DNA of 64,000 nt, taken from assembly GCA_964458575.1 (NCBI GenBank), contig CAYWMD010000016.1:42938-106937 (forward strand), read 5' to 3'. The DNA is from CAYWMD01 sp964458575 (GTDB lineage Bacteria; Verrucomicrobiota; Verrucomicrobiia; Limisphaerales; JADLHS01). Each line of letters opens with the position of its first letter. The first letter of the stretch is position 1. Of this stretch, positions 44,137 through 52,156 are shown in pieces. The notes under the pieces are model-generated. The model worked only from the letters and a program-made list of their open reading frames with translations, made no database searches and was not told the origin of the DNA. The position numbers and the translations under genes are program-made.

Positions 44137-44297
44137 TCACCCTCACCCTTGATCCCTCTCCCTGAGGGAGAGGGAAGCAGCAATCGGCTCTTTAACTATT
44201 TTTCGATGACGTTTCCGCCAGGTCCGTCGTCCAGTTTTTCAGAAGACTGAAGACGATTCTCCCTCTCCCAGCGGGAGAGGCCCGTGGTGAGGGAGAA
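44137..44297. repeat. Composite inverted-repeat unit (161 bp) between genes
   Basis: The left arm ACCCTCACCCTTGATCCCTC, then a GGGAGAGGG half-palindrome, is mirrored by the right arm CCCTCTCCC-AGC-GGGAGAGG...GTGAGGGAGAA about 80 bp on. Each arm is itself a hairpin, and the two arms pair with each other. It fills most of the 44060-44341 gap; I see no gene there. Confidence 0.85.
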
Positions 44298-44341
44298 AGC
44301 AATGAATTTTGAAGCGTTGCCGAAAGAAAGACGCCCCATCC

Positions 44342-45631
44342 TTACTTCGCCCGCACGTCGTAACAAAACAACGTCTCGTGATAACGCAGATAAAGCCGGC
44401 CATCGGAAATCACCGGATGCGTCCACGCGTCGCTCTTGCGCTCCGGCACAAGGCGAAACCGCCCGGCGACTTCAAAGCTCTTCGCGGTGGGATTGAGCAG
44501 CGCCACCTCGCCCTCTTCACTCAGGCAATACAGCCGGTTGTCTGCGTAGAGCAATGGACCTTTGGCCAGATCCTCCAAACGATATCGCACGTCTCCCGTT
44601 TGCGCGTCCAGGGATAGCCACGTTTTGCGCTGGCGATACATCGCGCCGTAAAGCGCGCCGTTGACAAGCACCGCACCGCCCTGACAGGTGTCGAGTTCGG
44701 TTCGCCAGGCTTCCTCCACTCGCACGCCTGAACCTTTCACGCCCAGACGATAGAGCTTGCCGCCCTCACTGTCCGGCGCGGTGACGAACACTCCATCGCC
44801 CACGGGTACCGGCGTGAGAGCAATCACGCTGTAGCGCGTCGGCATCGGGCGCGACCAGAGCAATTCGCCCGTGTCTGCATCCGCACCGAACACGTGACGC
44901 AACGAGCAGTTCACGATCAACCGCCGGTCGCCGAGCTTGAACAAAATTGGCGAAGCGTAGCTGGCACTTTCCCGTTCGCCGTCGGGTTCGGTGACCCGTT
45001 GGTGCGCGGGGTCGTCGGATTTGCCAAGCCGCAACGGATGGCTCGCCCAAACGGTTTCGCCGGTCTGCTTGTCGAGCGCGGCAAGGAGCGCCTTGCTGCC
45101 GCCGGGCGTGACGATGACGCGCGACCCGTCCACCAGCAGATTCTCGCTCAAGCCCCAATGAATGACCTTTGCCCCAAACCGCTCGACGAGATCGGCCGAC
45201 CAGATTTCCTTGCCCGTCTCCGTTGCGAGGCACGCCACCCGGCCGTGCGCGTTCAAATGATAGAGCCTGCCGCCATCAAACGTGCAACTCGCCCGCGCGC
45301 CGGGATACGGGCCGTTCCACGCGCGGCCATTCTTCGTTTGCCAGACACGCTTGCCGTCCAGATCGAGCGCGTTAATTTGCAACTCATCGCCCACGTCGCC
45401 GGTGAGATAGATCCGTTTGCCAACCACGATGGGTGCGCTGTAACCGCGGCCCAGATTTGTGCTCGACCAAAGCAGCTTTGGCCCGTCCTCCGGCCATTGC
45501 TCAAGCAGGCCTGTTTCATCACACACGCCATCGCGCCGTGGCCCGCGCCATTGGGGCCAATCCGTCGCAAGCAAATCGCTCGCGATTGCGACGCAGAAGC
45601 CGATTAGCAAAATCCGCTGAAGGCTGAGCAT
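44342..45631 (-). CDS. PQQ-like beta-propeller protein, secreted
   Basis: 429 residues with signal peptide (LSLQRILLIGFCVAIASDL). The N terminus of the mature form is DWPQWRGPRRDGVCDETG, the opening WPQWRGP of this family in Verrucomicrobia and Planctomycetes. Propeller blades follow: INALDLDGKRVWQTKNG, VACLATETGKEIWSADLVER, LAALDKQTGETVWASHPL, FGADADTGELLWSRPM and LSLDAQTGDVRYRLEDL. Members bind no proven PQQ and their role is mostly unknown. It is divergent from the next propeller gene at 45882, with a 250-bp region between their starts. Confidence 0.9.
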   Translation of the reverse strand: MLSLQRILLIGFCVAIASDLLATDWPQWRGPRRDGVCDETGLLEQWPEDGPKLLWSSTNLGRGYSAPIVVGKRIYLTGDVGDELQINALDLDGKRVWQTKNGRAWNGPYPGARASCTFDGGRLYHLNAHGRVACLATETGKEIWSADLVERFGAKVIHWGLSENLLVDGSRVIVTPGGSKALLAALDKQTGETVWASHPLRLGKSDDPAHQRVTEPDGERESASYASPILFKLGDRRLIVNCSLRHVFGADADTGELLWSRPMPTRYSVIALTPVPVGDGVFVTAPDSEGGKLYRLGVKGSGVRVEEAWRTELDTCQGGAVLVNGALYGAMYRQRKTWLSLDAQTGDVRYRLEDLAKGPLLYADNRLYCLSEEGEVALLNPTAKSFEVAGRFRLVPERKSDAWTHPVISDGRLYLRYHETLFCYDVRAK

Positions 45632-45881
45632 GACTTGAGTGTGGCGCGGGAGGCGCAGAAGTCAACGTAGCGCCTGGCGTTTCGCCTGCCGTAGAGCCGG
45701 TGCTTCCAGCCCGGCGGATAAACCCAACGAAGACCAAACACTTTGAACTTCGTTCGCTTGGCGAAACTTCGCGCGTTATATCCTGGCGGCAAGATGCGCG
45801 CCGTTTGCGGCAGCCAGGCTGGCCGCCGCAACGCTGCAGTGTTGTTTTCAAAGTCTGCGTGCCTTACTTTCTCGATCGGGC

Positions 45882-47354
45882 ATGACGGGTGATCAGAAAA
45901 AACTTCAGTCGCTGCTGCCGCTGCTCGTGGCGGTCGTGGCAGGGGCGGCACTCCTGCTGTGGTGGATTGTCGGAGCAGACAACGGCCTGAAGCTGCGTAT
46001 TCCCGGCACGGATGCGGCCCCCGGCGGAGAGAGCGGAGGCGCGAACCCGGTGCTCGCGGGCAAACTCATTCCCGGCACGGGCCAACCCGCCGATTTACCA
46101 GGCGATTGGCCTCAATTCCGCGGAAGCCATCGTGACGGAATCGCCACCAATACCGCCAGACTTTCACGCGACTGGAAGATTATGCCCCCGCGCGAGCTTT
46201 GGTCGCTTGATGTCGGCGAAGGTTACGCCGGGATCGCCGTCCGCAACGGTCGCGTTTACCTGCTCGACTACGACCGCGATGCGAAGCAAAGCGCTTTGCG
46301 TTGCCTCTCGCTCGCCGACGGCAGGGAAATCTGGCGCTACACCTATCCGCTTACCATCAAGCGCAATCACGGCATGACGCGCACCGTGCCCGCCGTCACC
46401 GACCAATTCGTGGTCGCGCTGGACTCCAAGTGCAACGTTTTCTGCCTCGACGCCACCAACGGCGCGCTGAAGTGGAGCATCAGCCTCGTCCGCGAATTCG
46501 GCGCGACCGTGCCCGAATGGTATGCCGGCCAGTGCCCGCTCGTGGATGGTGACAAGGTCATCCTCGCGCCCGGCGGCAAGGACGCGTTGTTGCTCGCCGT
46601 GGATCTCGCCACTGGCAAACCGCTCTGGCAATCGCCCAACCCGCGCGGCTGGAAAATGACCCACTCCTCGATCATGGCGATGGATTTCAACGACCGTCGT
46701 CTCTACGTCTATTGCGCCAGCGGCGGCGTGGCGGGCGTGGACGCTGCTGACGGCAAAATGCTATTTGAAACCAGCGATTGGAAAATCAGCATCGCCACCG
46801 TGCCCTCGCCGCTGCCGTTGCCGGACGGAAAAATATTTTTCACCGGCGGTTACAACGCGGGCAGCATGATGTTGCAAGTTGTAGCGAAGGACACCCTCTC
46901 CCAGCGGGAGAGGGCCGGGGTGAGGGAGAATGTGACGAACGCATGGGCGGCTGGGTATTCACAGCAACTCTCCATCCGCCAAGTCTTTAAACTCCCACCC
47001 GAAGTCTTCGGCGCCACGCAACACACGCCGATCTTGAAGAACGGCCACCTCTATGGCGCACGCGCTGACGGACGGTTCGTTTGTCTCGGGCTGGACGGAA
47101 AGGTGGTCTGGACCAGCGGCCCCGGCGAAAACTTCGGCTTGGGTTCCTTCCTCATGGCGGACGATTTGATCTATGCGGTGAACGACAACGGCAAGTTGAG
47201 TTTGATCGAGGCCACACCAACGCGCTTCAAGCTACTCGGTCAGATGCAAATCCTGAAAGGACGCGAATCCTGGGCGCCGATGGCCCTGGCCGGCGACCGC
47301 CTGCTCGCGCGCGACCTCACGCGCCTGGTTTGCCTGGACGTTTCGGCCAAGTAG
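45882..47354 (+). CDS. Membrane-anchored PQQ-like beta-propeller protein with in-frame repeat
   Basis: 490 residues. A single helix near the N terminus (LLPLLVAVVAGAALLLWWIV) anchors a periplasmic propeller that opens LPGDWPQFRGSHRDGIATNT. Blades show WRYTYPLTIK, VFCLDATNGALKWSIS, LAVDLATGKPLWQ and VAGVDAADGKMLFETS. Residues about 337-350 (DTLSQRERAGVREN) are encoded by half of a palindromic repeat unit and are probably not native. The protein ends with a fully regular blade, VNDNGKLSLIEATPTRFKLL, so the insertion seems tolerated. Function is unknown; co-expression with a neighbour is not suggested. Confidence 0.88.
   Translation: MTGDQKKLQSLLPLLVAVVAGAALLLWWIVGADNGLKLRIPGTDAAPGGESGGANPVLAGKLIPGTGQPADLPGDWPQFRGSHRDGIATNTARLSRDWKIMPPRELWSLDVGEGYAGIAVRNGRVYLLDYDRDAKQSALRCLSLADGREIWRYTYPLTIKRNHGMTRTVPAVTDQFVVALDSKCNVFCLDATNGALKWSISLVREFGATVPEWYAGQCPLVDGDKVILAPGGKDALLLAVDLATGKPLWQSPNPRGWKMTHSSIMAMDFNDRRLYVYCASGGVAGVDAADGKMLFETSDWKISIATVPSPLPLPDGKIFFTGGYNAGSMMLQVVAKDTLSQRERAGVRENVTNAWAAGYSQQLSIRQVFKLPPEVFGATQHTPILKNGHLYGARADGRFVCLGLDGKVVWTSGPGENFGLGSFLMADDLIYAVNDNGKLSLIEATPTRFKLLGQMQILKGRESWAPMALAGDRLLARDLTRLVCLDVSAK
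46891..46930 (+). repeat. Half-unit palindrome in frame inside a propeller gene
   Basis: ACACCCTCTCCC-AGC-GGGAGAGGG, then CCGGGGTGAGGGAGAA, is one right arm of the composite unit seen elsewhere. It encodes TLSQRERAGVRE without breaking the frame. Confidence 0.85.
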
Positions 47355-47444
47355 GACAGGCGTCGCGCCTGTCTCCATCTTCCCGAACCCCGCACATCCT
47401 GCCCTCAATCATTTTGTCTTCTCCCGGCCCGAGGCTGCACCCGC

Positions 47445-48530
47445 TCAACGGCCCGGCTTCCAGAGATCGAAAGGCTTTTTCGCGTCAGTCTTGAAGGGCA
47501 ACTCCACTTTGCGTCCGGTTCGCGCGGATTCGTACGCCGCAAAGATCGCCTCCAGCACGGCGCGTCCGTCCTCGCCGGTGACCATCGGTTGCTTGTCGTT
47601 CTGAACGCAGTCCACGAAATGCGCCATCTCCTGCGGGAAGCCGTAATTCCATTCCTCCTCGTAAATCGTGAAAGTCCAGCCCTTCGTCGAACCCGCCTTC
47701 TCCACGGCGTAATCATAACCGGACACGCTGTAGGTCTCGATCGAATTGCCGTGCAGCAGGTCGGCGTAGGCGACGCCTTTCGAACCGTGCACCTCCGCGC
47801 GATCATCCATGCCGCCGGGTTTGGTCCAGCTTTCCTCGGCCAGCGCCACCGTCCCATTGGCGAACTCGAGAATGATGAGCGCGTTGTCGTCGCCCCGGGT
47901 CTTGTCCTGGTGAACCTGCGTGCTCAACTGCGCGTAAACCGATTTGATCGGCGGGCGGCCCAGCATCCAGCGGAAAAACTCGATGGCATGACAACCCATG
48001 TCCATCGTCACGCCGCCGCCGGAGCGGTTCACATCCCAGAAATGCGGCGCATGCGGGCCGTCGTGCTTCTCGGATTGCTTGAGCAGCGTCGGCTCGCCCA
48101 ACGCGCCGCTGTCCAGGAGTTGTTTCAACCGGACATACTTGGGCGCGAAACAAAGTTCCTCGGCATACATCAATTTCACCCCGGCCTTGCGGCACGCCTC
48201 GATCATGCGATCGGCCTCGGCAAGATTGAGGCAAAGCGGTTTTTCCATGACCACGTGTTTGCCCGCCGCAGCGGCATCGAGCGTGATTTGACAATGCACA
48301 TCATTGGGCGCGCCGACCACGATCAGGTCCACCTCCGGCATGGCGAGGATCTTTTTGTAGTCAGTGAAATGATGCGGGATGCCGTTCTTCGCGGCGAATT
48401 TCTGCGCATGGCCGGGCGTGGGCGACGCAACCGCGAACACCTCCGCCGCCGCGCAACGCTTGAGCGAAAGGGTGTGGATGTGGGTGATGAACTGGGAGCC
48501 GATCAGGCCGACTTTGACTTTCTTGCTCAT
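47445..48530 (-). CDS. Gfo/Idh/MocA family oxidoreductase (cytoplasmic)
   Basis: 361 residues, no signal peptide. Rossmann start KKVKVGLIGSQFITHIHTLS is followed by VVGAPNDVHCQITLDAAAAG and the catalytic motif HVVMEKPLCLNLAEADRMIE (EKP). The C domain has GVTMDMGCHAIEFFRWMLGR, with the His used in this family, and ALAEESWTKPGGMDDRAEV. It oxidises or reduces a sugar or cyclitol with NAD(P). Its start overlaps the ROK stop by 4 bp (ATGA), so nagB-like, ROK kinase and this gene form one operon, which suggests amino-sugar or related hexose metabolism. Confidence 0.93.
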   Translation of the reverse strand: MSKKVKVGLIGSQFITHIHTLSLKRCAAAEVFAVASPTPGHAQKFAAKNGIPHHFTDYKKILAMPEVDLIVVGAPNDVHCQITLDAAAAGKHVVMEKPLCLNLAEADRMIEACRKAGVKLMYAEELCFAPKYVRLKQLLDSGALGEPTLLKQSEKHDGPHAPHFWDVNRSGGGVTMDMGCHAIEFFRWMLGRPPIKSVYAQLSTQVHQDKTRGDDNALIILEFANGTVALAEESWTKPGGMDDRAEVHGSKGVAYADLLHGNSIETYSVSGYDYAVEKAGSTKGWTFTIYEEEWNYGFPQEMAHFVDCVQNDKQPMVTGEDGRAVLEAIFAAYESARTGRKVELPFKTDAKKPFDLWKPGR

Positions 48531-49495
48531 GGATGGATGGGGTTTGGATTTTGCAAAGCGAGACAGGCCGCGCCGATGACCCCGGCGTCATTGCCCAGTT
48601 CGGCTCTGACGACCTCGACACGGTCCTTCGGGATTTGCGTCGCGACGGAAAGTTGCCGGCGGATGGCGATGGCAAAGCGCGCGAAATGTTCTTCGCCGAT
48701 GCCGCCACCCAGGATGATCCGTTGCGGCAGAAACGTGTGGGCCAACGTCCACGCCGCCGCAACCGTGGCGTTGACCGCGCGCTGGATGATCGCAGCGGCA
48801 TTTGCATCGTTGGCCGCGGCGGCGAACACCGCGCGGCTGTCCGCAAAACCAAACGATTGCCCCGCGGCGCCGATCGCGGTGCCGGAAGCCAGCGATTCCC
48901 AGCAACCGCGCCGGCCGCAATAACACTCCGGCCCGGCGGCCTCCACGGCAAGGTGGCCGAGTTCCGGATGCTCACCCGCCACGCCGCGATAAATCCGTCC
49001 GCCAACCAGCGCCGCGCCGCCGACGCCCGTCCCGAGCGTCACCATCACGAGCGGATTCGCTCCGCGACCGGCGCCGAAATGCAGCTCCCCAAGGCCCGCG
49101 GCATCGGCGTCGTTCTCCAGGTGGATCGGAACACGAAAAGCTTCGCGCAGCGGCGTCACAATATCCGCTCCGTCCCAACCGGGCAGCGTGTAGGGATTGT
49201 GGATGGTGCCGCGCTGCGGATTCACCGGCCCGGCGCAACCGATGCCGATGCCGGCAAGTTGGAATTCAGGCTTTGGCCTGTCCGGCGGGCAAGCTGAAGC
49301 TTGAACTCCAACGTGCGCCTCCCGCGCCACCCGCCGAATGCCTTCCACCAATTCAGCGAGGCAAACCTCGAAGCCGCGATCCGAGCGCGTCTCGAATCCC
49401 GTGCGCGCACGGATTTCACCCTTCACACTCACCACGGCGACGTTGATCTTCGTCCCGCCGATGTCAATGCCGATGGCTGGTGGCGGTTCGTTCAC
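48527..49495 (-). CDS. ROK-family sugar kinase with in-frame palindrome, GTG start
   Basis: 322 residues from GTG 49495, overlapping the nagB-like stop by 4 bp (GTGA); the frame is open upstream but only from here does protein-like sequence begin. It has the ATP site IGIDIGGTKINVAVV, the catalytic Asp in IHLENDADAAGLGELHFG, PLVMVTLGTGVGGAALVGGR, and the ROK zinc motif ECYCGRRGCWESLASG. Members phosphorylate glucose, N-acetylglucosamine, mannose or allose. About 18 residues (VQASACPPDRPKPEFQ) before GIGIGCAGPVN come from a 53-bp palindrome. The residue before it is conserved helix, so the core fold should be kept. Confidence 0.93.
   Translation of the reverse strand: MNEPPPAIGIDIGGTKINVAVVSVKGEIRARTGFETRSDRGFEVCLAELVEGIRRVAREAHVGVQASACPPDRPKPEFQLAGIGIGCAGPVNPQRGTIHNPYTLPGWDGADIVTPLREAFRVPIHLENDADAAGLGELHFGAGRGANPLVMVTLGTGVGGAALVGGRIYRGVAGEHPELGHLAVEAAGPECYCGRRGCWESLASGTAIGAAGQSFGFADSRAVFAAAANDANAAAIIQRAVNATVAAAWTLAHTFLPQRIILGGGIGEEHFARFAIAIRRQLSVATQIPKDRVEVVRAELGNDAGVIGAACLALQNPNPIHP
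49259..49311. repeat. 53-bp imperfect palindrome in frame inside the ROK gene
   Basis: TTGGAATTCAGGCTTTGGCC pairs with the minus-strand TTGGAGTTCAAGCTTCAGCT (49311->49292). About 22 bp on each side form an imperfect hairpin with a CCGGCG-type loop. It is unrelated to the CCCTCTCCC family and encodes VGVQASACPPDRPKPEFQL in the ROK kinase. Confidence 0.75.
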
Positions 49496-50229
49496 GGTTT
49501 CAGTTGCAGCGTGCCGAGAGCCTCGCGGTCGCAAAACACCGTCCAGTTCGAATGCAACCACAGCAGGCTGGCAGGGAACTCCGTGCTGAGGGCGCGCTCC
49601 CGCAACCTGGCGAGCGCGCCGCGTTTGCTCGCACCGCTGACGAGCAGAAGAATCTCGTGCGCCGCCAGAATTTCGCCCATGCCAAGCGTCAGGCCGTGGG
49701 TGGGCCGGACGCGCGCGCCGGCCAGCATGGAATGGTGCAATGAGGCATCCGCCAACTGCGCGACGTGGGCCAGGGGTTGCAGGACCTGCGCAGGTTCGTT
49801 CATCGCAACATGCCCGTTGGTGCCCAATCCCAAAACGCACAAATCAATCGGGCCTTCGAGCGCGAGCCGCTGGCTGATGCGATTGCACTCCCCGCTTGGA
49901 TCGGAGGCGTCGCTGATAAATCCAAAATATCGGTCCCCGGAAAGCCCCAGCGGCCTGACCAGATGCGTTTGCATCTGGTTTTCACATGTGCCGGGATCGC
50001 TCATCGCCAGCCCGCCCCACTCATCGAGCTTGATCAGCCGCAATCCGCGGCATGCGTCCGGTTTGCGCACGCAGTGTTCCGCCAGCAAATCATACGTTCG
50101 CAACGGCGTCGAACCTCCCGCTGCGCAGAACAACAAGTCCGGCTTTACGGCCACAGCGGTCAGGATGCGGTCGGCGGCCAACCGGCTCAGAGATTCGTGA
50201 TCGTCGCTGACGTGGATGGATGGGTGCAT
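49492..50229 (-). CDS. NagB-family (glucosamine/galactosamine-6-phosphate isomerase-like) protein
   Basis: 245 residues from ATG 50229; a TTG one codon upstream is possible. The SugI/NagB fold shows in LLFCAAGGSTPLRTYDLLAE (phosphate loop), LRLIKLDEWGGLA (first catalytic Asp) and DLCVLGLGTNGHVAMNEPAQ. In glucosamine-6-phosphate deaminase the last motif is DGH-x2-FNEP, and its Asp drives ring opening; here it is NGH. Thus the exact reaction may differ. It would turn an amino-sugar phosphate into a ketose phosphate. It is the first gene of an operon with a ROK kinase and an oxidoreductase. Confidence 0.85.
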   Translation of the reverse strand: MHPSIHVSDDHESLSRLAADRILTAVAVKPDLLFCAAGGSTPLRTYDLLAEHCVRKPDACRGLRLIKLDEWGGLAMSDPGTCENQMQTHLVRPLGLSGDRYFGFISDASDPSGECNRISQRLALEGPIDLCVLGLGTNGHVAMNEPAQVLQPLAHVAQLADASLHHSMLAGARVRPTHGLTLGMGEILAAHEILLLVSGASKRGALARLRERALSTEFPASLLWLHSNWTVFCDREALGTLQLKP

Positions 50230-50565
50230 CAATTGTCTCGGCGGAAATTAAAGAGGTCTCACGGCGGCGGCAACCGCTCAGTTGCGCAATCATTCCAGAA
50301 CTGACCGCCCAAAGAAAAATCTCCCTCCTGCGAGCGCGGTGGTCGAATCGCTTGCGGCGTGGCTGGTGTGGTTCGTATTGGCCAACTGAATCCGACCGCG
50401 CCGACATTGACCAACATCAAACTTCCGGCGCCAAGAAAGGGTTAGGCTTTGACAAAACCGCACAAGCCGGTTGCGCCAGCCAGACGCACAGTTTTTGGTG
50501 AAGTCCGATTGGAATTCCTCGCGGGGTGCGGGGCGCGACTGTTTTGGGCAACGGACCGTCGCCAA
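50230..50565. other. 336-bp divergent intergenic region
   Basis: This separates the minus-strand nagB-like operon from the plus-strand electron-transfer locus, so it should contain the promoters of both. A TTGACC at about 50406-50411 could be a -35 box for the rightward genes, but I cannot point to a matching -10 with confidence. No gene or palindromic repeat is seen. Confidence 0.4.
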
Positions 50566-50931
50566 ATGAAAACAGATCATCCGAACGACGCGACCGACCG
50601 GCGTGAATTCCTGCGCGGCGGGGTGCGGTATGCCTTGCTGGCGGGAGTGGCGGCGGTGTCGGCACTGCTGGTCAAACGTCGGGGCGCGGGGCTGCCGGGC
50701 CAGACCTGCATCAATCAGGGTATCTGCCGCGGCTGCGGGGCGTTTGAGGATTGTGGATTGCCCCAGGCGTTGTCGGCGAAGCAGGTTCTTCAACCTTCTC
50801 GTAGCAGCCGACGTAAGGAGGCTCGAACTTCAAAACAGGAGCGCGGTGTTCACGCCGCTTCAACGTCCAGCCGCGAATCAACCTTGAAGCGGACGGAAGT
50901 CCGCACTCCGGAGGCTCGTTATGAAACGTGA
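50566..50931 (+). CDS. Small Tat-exported four-cysteine protein, C terminus made of repeat
   Basis: 121 residues from ATG 50566. Twin-arginine signal TDRREFLRGGVRYALLAGVA (R12, R13) is followed by a short mature part with four cysteines, QTCINQGICRGCGAFEDCGL (C48-x5-C54-x2-C57-x5-C63), a spacing suited to one iron-sulfur cluster. From about residue 78 on (SRSSRRKEARTSKQERG...) the sequence is encoded by a dispersed repeat and is probably not native; the original end was likely near SAKQVL. The stop overlaps the start of the next gene by 11 bp. It opens the electron-transfer locus. I know no named family; the function is unknown. Confidence 0.65.
   Translation: MKTDHPNDATDRREFLRGGVRYALLAGVAAVSALLVKRRGAGLPGQTCINQGICRGCGAFEDCGLPQALSAKQVLQPSRSSRRKEARTSKQERGVHAASTSSRESTLKRTEVRTPEARYET
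50799..50918 (+). repeat. CGTAGCAGCCGACGT-type dispersed repeat forming a gene's 3' end
   Basis: CGTAGCAGCCGACGT, then AAGGAGGCTC, recurs at 52753-52780 with one base changed. Downstream GCGGACGGAAGTCCGC is a small hairpin. The segment replaces the natural end of the small Tat gene and touches the start region of the next gene. Confidence 0.6.
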
Positions 50932-51934
50932 ATTCCGTCTCTCGTCGCGCCGCGAGTTTTTTGGCCAAAGCGCCGGGGCGCTCGCGCTCTTGAATGCCAT
51001 CGCGGCGCAACGCACTCAGGGCGCGGAAAAGCCGGCCGGCAATCCCTTCGCCTACGACGTTTCGCGGCTTCAGAAAACCGATCCCAAACTCATCGCCTAC
51101 GAGGAAACCGCGCGTTGGAAAGTGCCGCATCCCGAAGCGCGTCGGCTCGCCATCGGCCACGACGGCACGCTTTACGTCTGCTCCGGCAATTACGTCACGG
51201 CCATGAATCACACCGGGGCGAGCGGGTTGGAGATCGCGCTCCCCGAACCGCCGCGCTGTGTGGCGCTGGACGCGGACGGCACCATCTTCGTCGGCCTGCG
51301 CGATCACGTGGAAGTGTTCGACGCGAGGGGCGCGCGGAAAGCGACCTGGGATTCGCCAGGCAAAAAACCGTGGTTCACCGGTCTCGCCGTGACGGAGAAC
51401 GATGTGTTCGCAGCCGACTCCGGAAACCGCGTGATCCTGCGCTACGACAAATCCGGCAAACTCGTCCGCCGCATCGGCGAGAAAAACAAGGAGCGGAATA
51501 TACCCGGTTTCATCATTCCCAGTCCGTTCCTCGACGTGGAGATCGCCCGCGACGGCTTGCTGCGCGTCAACAATCCAGGCCGCCATCGGGTTGAAAGCTA
51601 CACGGCGGACGGCGATTTCGAAGGCTCGTGGGGAACGGTCTCGATGGGCATCACGGGTTTTTGTGGCTGCTGCAATCCCATCAATCTCGCGCTGTTGCCG
51701 GATGGGCGTTTTGTCACCTGCGAGAAAGGTTTACCGCGCGTGAAGATTTACAGCGCAAGCGGCGAGTTTGAATCCGTTGTAGCCGGCGTGGAAACCTTCG
51801 CCGCGAATGCGAAGGCCTGCGGCCCGTCCGATTGCACCTCCGGAGGGCTGGACGCCGTGGTGGATTCGCAAGGCCGGATTGTAGTTCTGGATTTTGTCAC
51901 CGGCGACGTGCGGGTGATGAAACGCAAGGCCTGA
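50921..51934 (+). CDS. Tat-exported NHL/SMP-30-like beta-propeller protein
   Basis: 337 residues. The signal LSSRREFFGQSAGALALLNA is twin-arginine type. Propeller blades follow: ARRLAIGHDGTLYVCSGNYV, PPRCVALDADGTIFVGLRDH, TGLAVTENDVFAADSGNRVI and DVEIARDGLLRVNNPGRHRV. Near the C terminus are unusual cysteines, GITGFCGCCNPINLAL and NAKACGPSDCTSGGLDAV, which could bind metal. NHL propellers usually bind partners or ligands. The gene is second in the electron-transfer locus; its role may be to organise or shield a redox partner. This is inference. Confidence 0.75.
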   Translation: MKREFRLSSRREFFGQSAGALALLNAIAAQRTQGAEKPAGNPFAYDVSRLQKTDPKLIAYEETARWKVPHPEARRLAIGHDGTLYVCSGNYVTAMNHTGASGLEIALPEPPRCVALDADGTIFVGLRDHVEVFDARGARKATWDSPGKKPWFTGLAVTENDVFAADSGNRVILRYDKSGKLVRRIGEKNKERNIPGFIIPSPFLDVEIARDGLLRVNNPGRHRVESYTADGDFEGSWGTVSMGITGFCGCCNPINLALLPDGRFVTCEKGLPRVKIYSASGEFESVVAGVETFAANAKACGPSDCTSGGLDAVVDSQGRIVVLDFVTGDVRVMKRKA

Positions 51935-51940
51935 AGACTT

Positions 51941-52143
51941 TTAACCACGGATGAACACGGATAAACACGGATTTCAGAGGCAGTCGGGTTCGAAGCGTAG
52001 CGCAGGTTTCCAAACCTGCTGTATCGCCGATTTCCAAATCGGCGGATCCGCCGACCTGGCACGTGACGCAGGTTTGGAAACCCGCGATACGGCCGACTTG
52101 GAAGTCGGCGCTACATCCGTGTCCATCGGTGTCCATCCGTGGT
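51941..52143. repeat. Nested inverted repeats between propeller and ferredoxin genes
   Basis: The outer arms AACCACGGATGAACACGGAT and (inverted) ATCCGTGTCCATCGGTGTCC face each other across about 140 bp. Inside are four short palindromes: CAGGTTTCCAAACCTG, GCCGATTTCCAAATCGGC, GCAGGTTTGGAAACCCGC and GCCGACTTGGAAGTCGGC. The whole 222-bp gap between the genes is thus repeat. Confidence 0.85.
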
Positions 52144-52156
52144 TTCAACTGTTTTG

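Noticed and set aside
44137..44297. Rho-independent terminator only
   Set aside because: There is a stable hairpin but no U-tract, and the identical unit occurs inside genes; it is better described as a repeat element, though it may stop transcription by chance.
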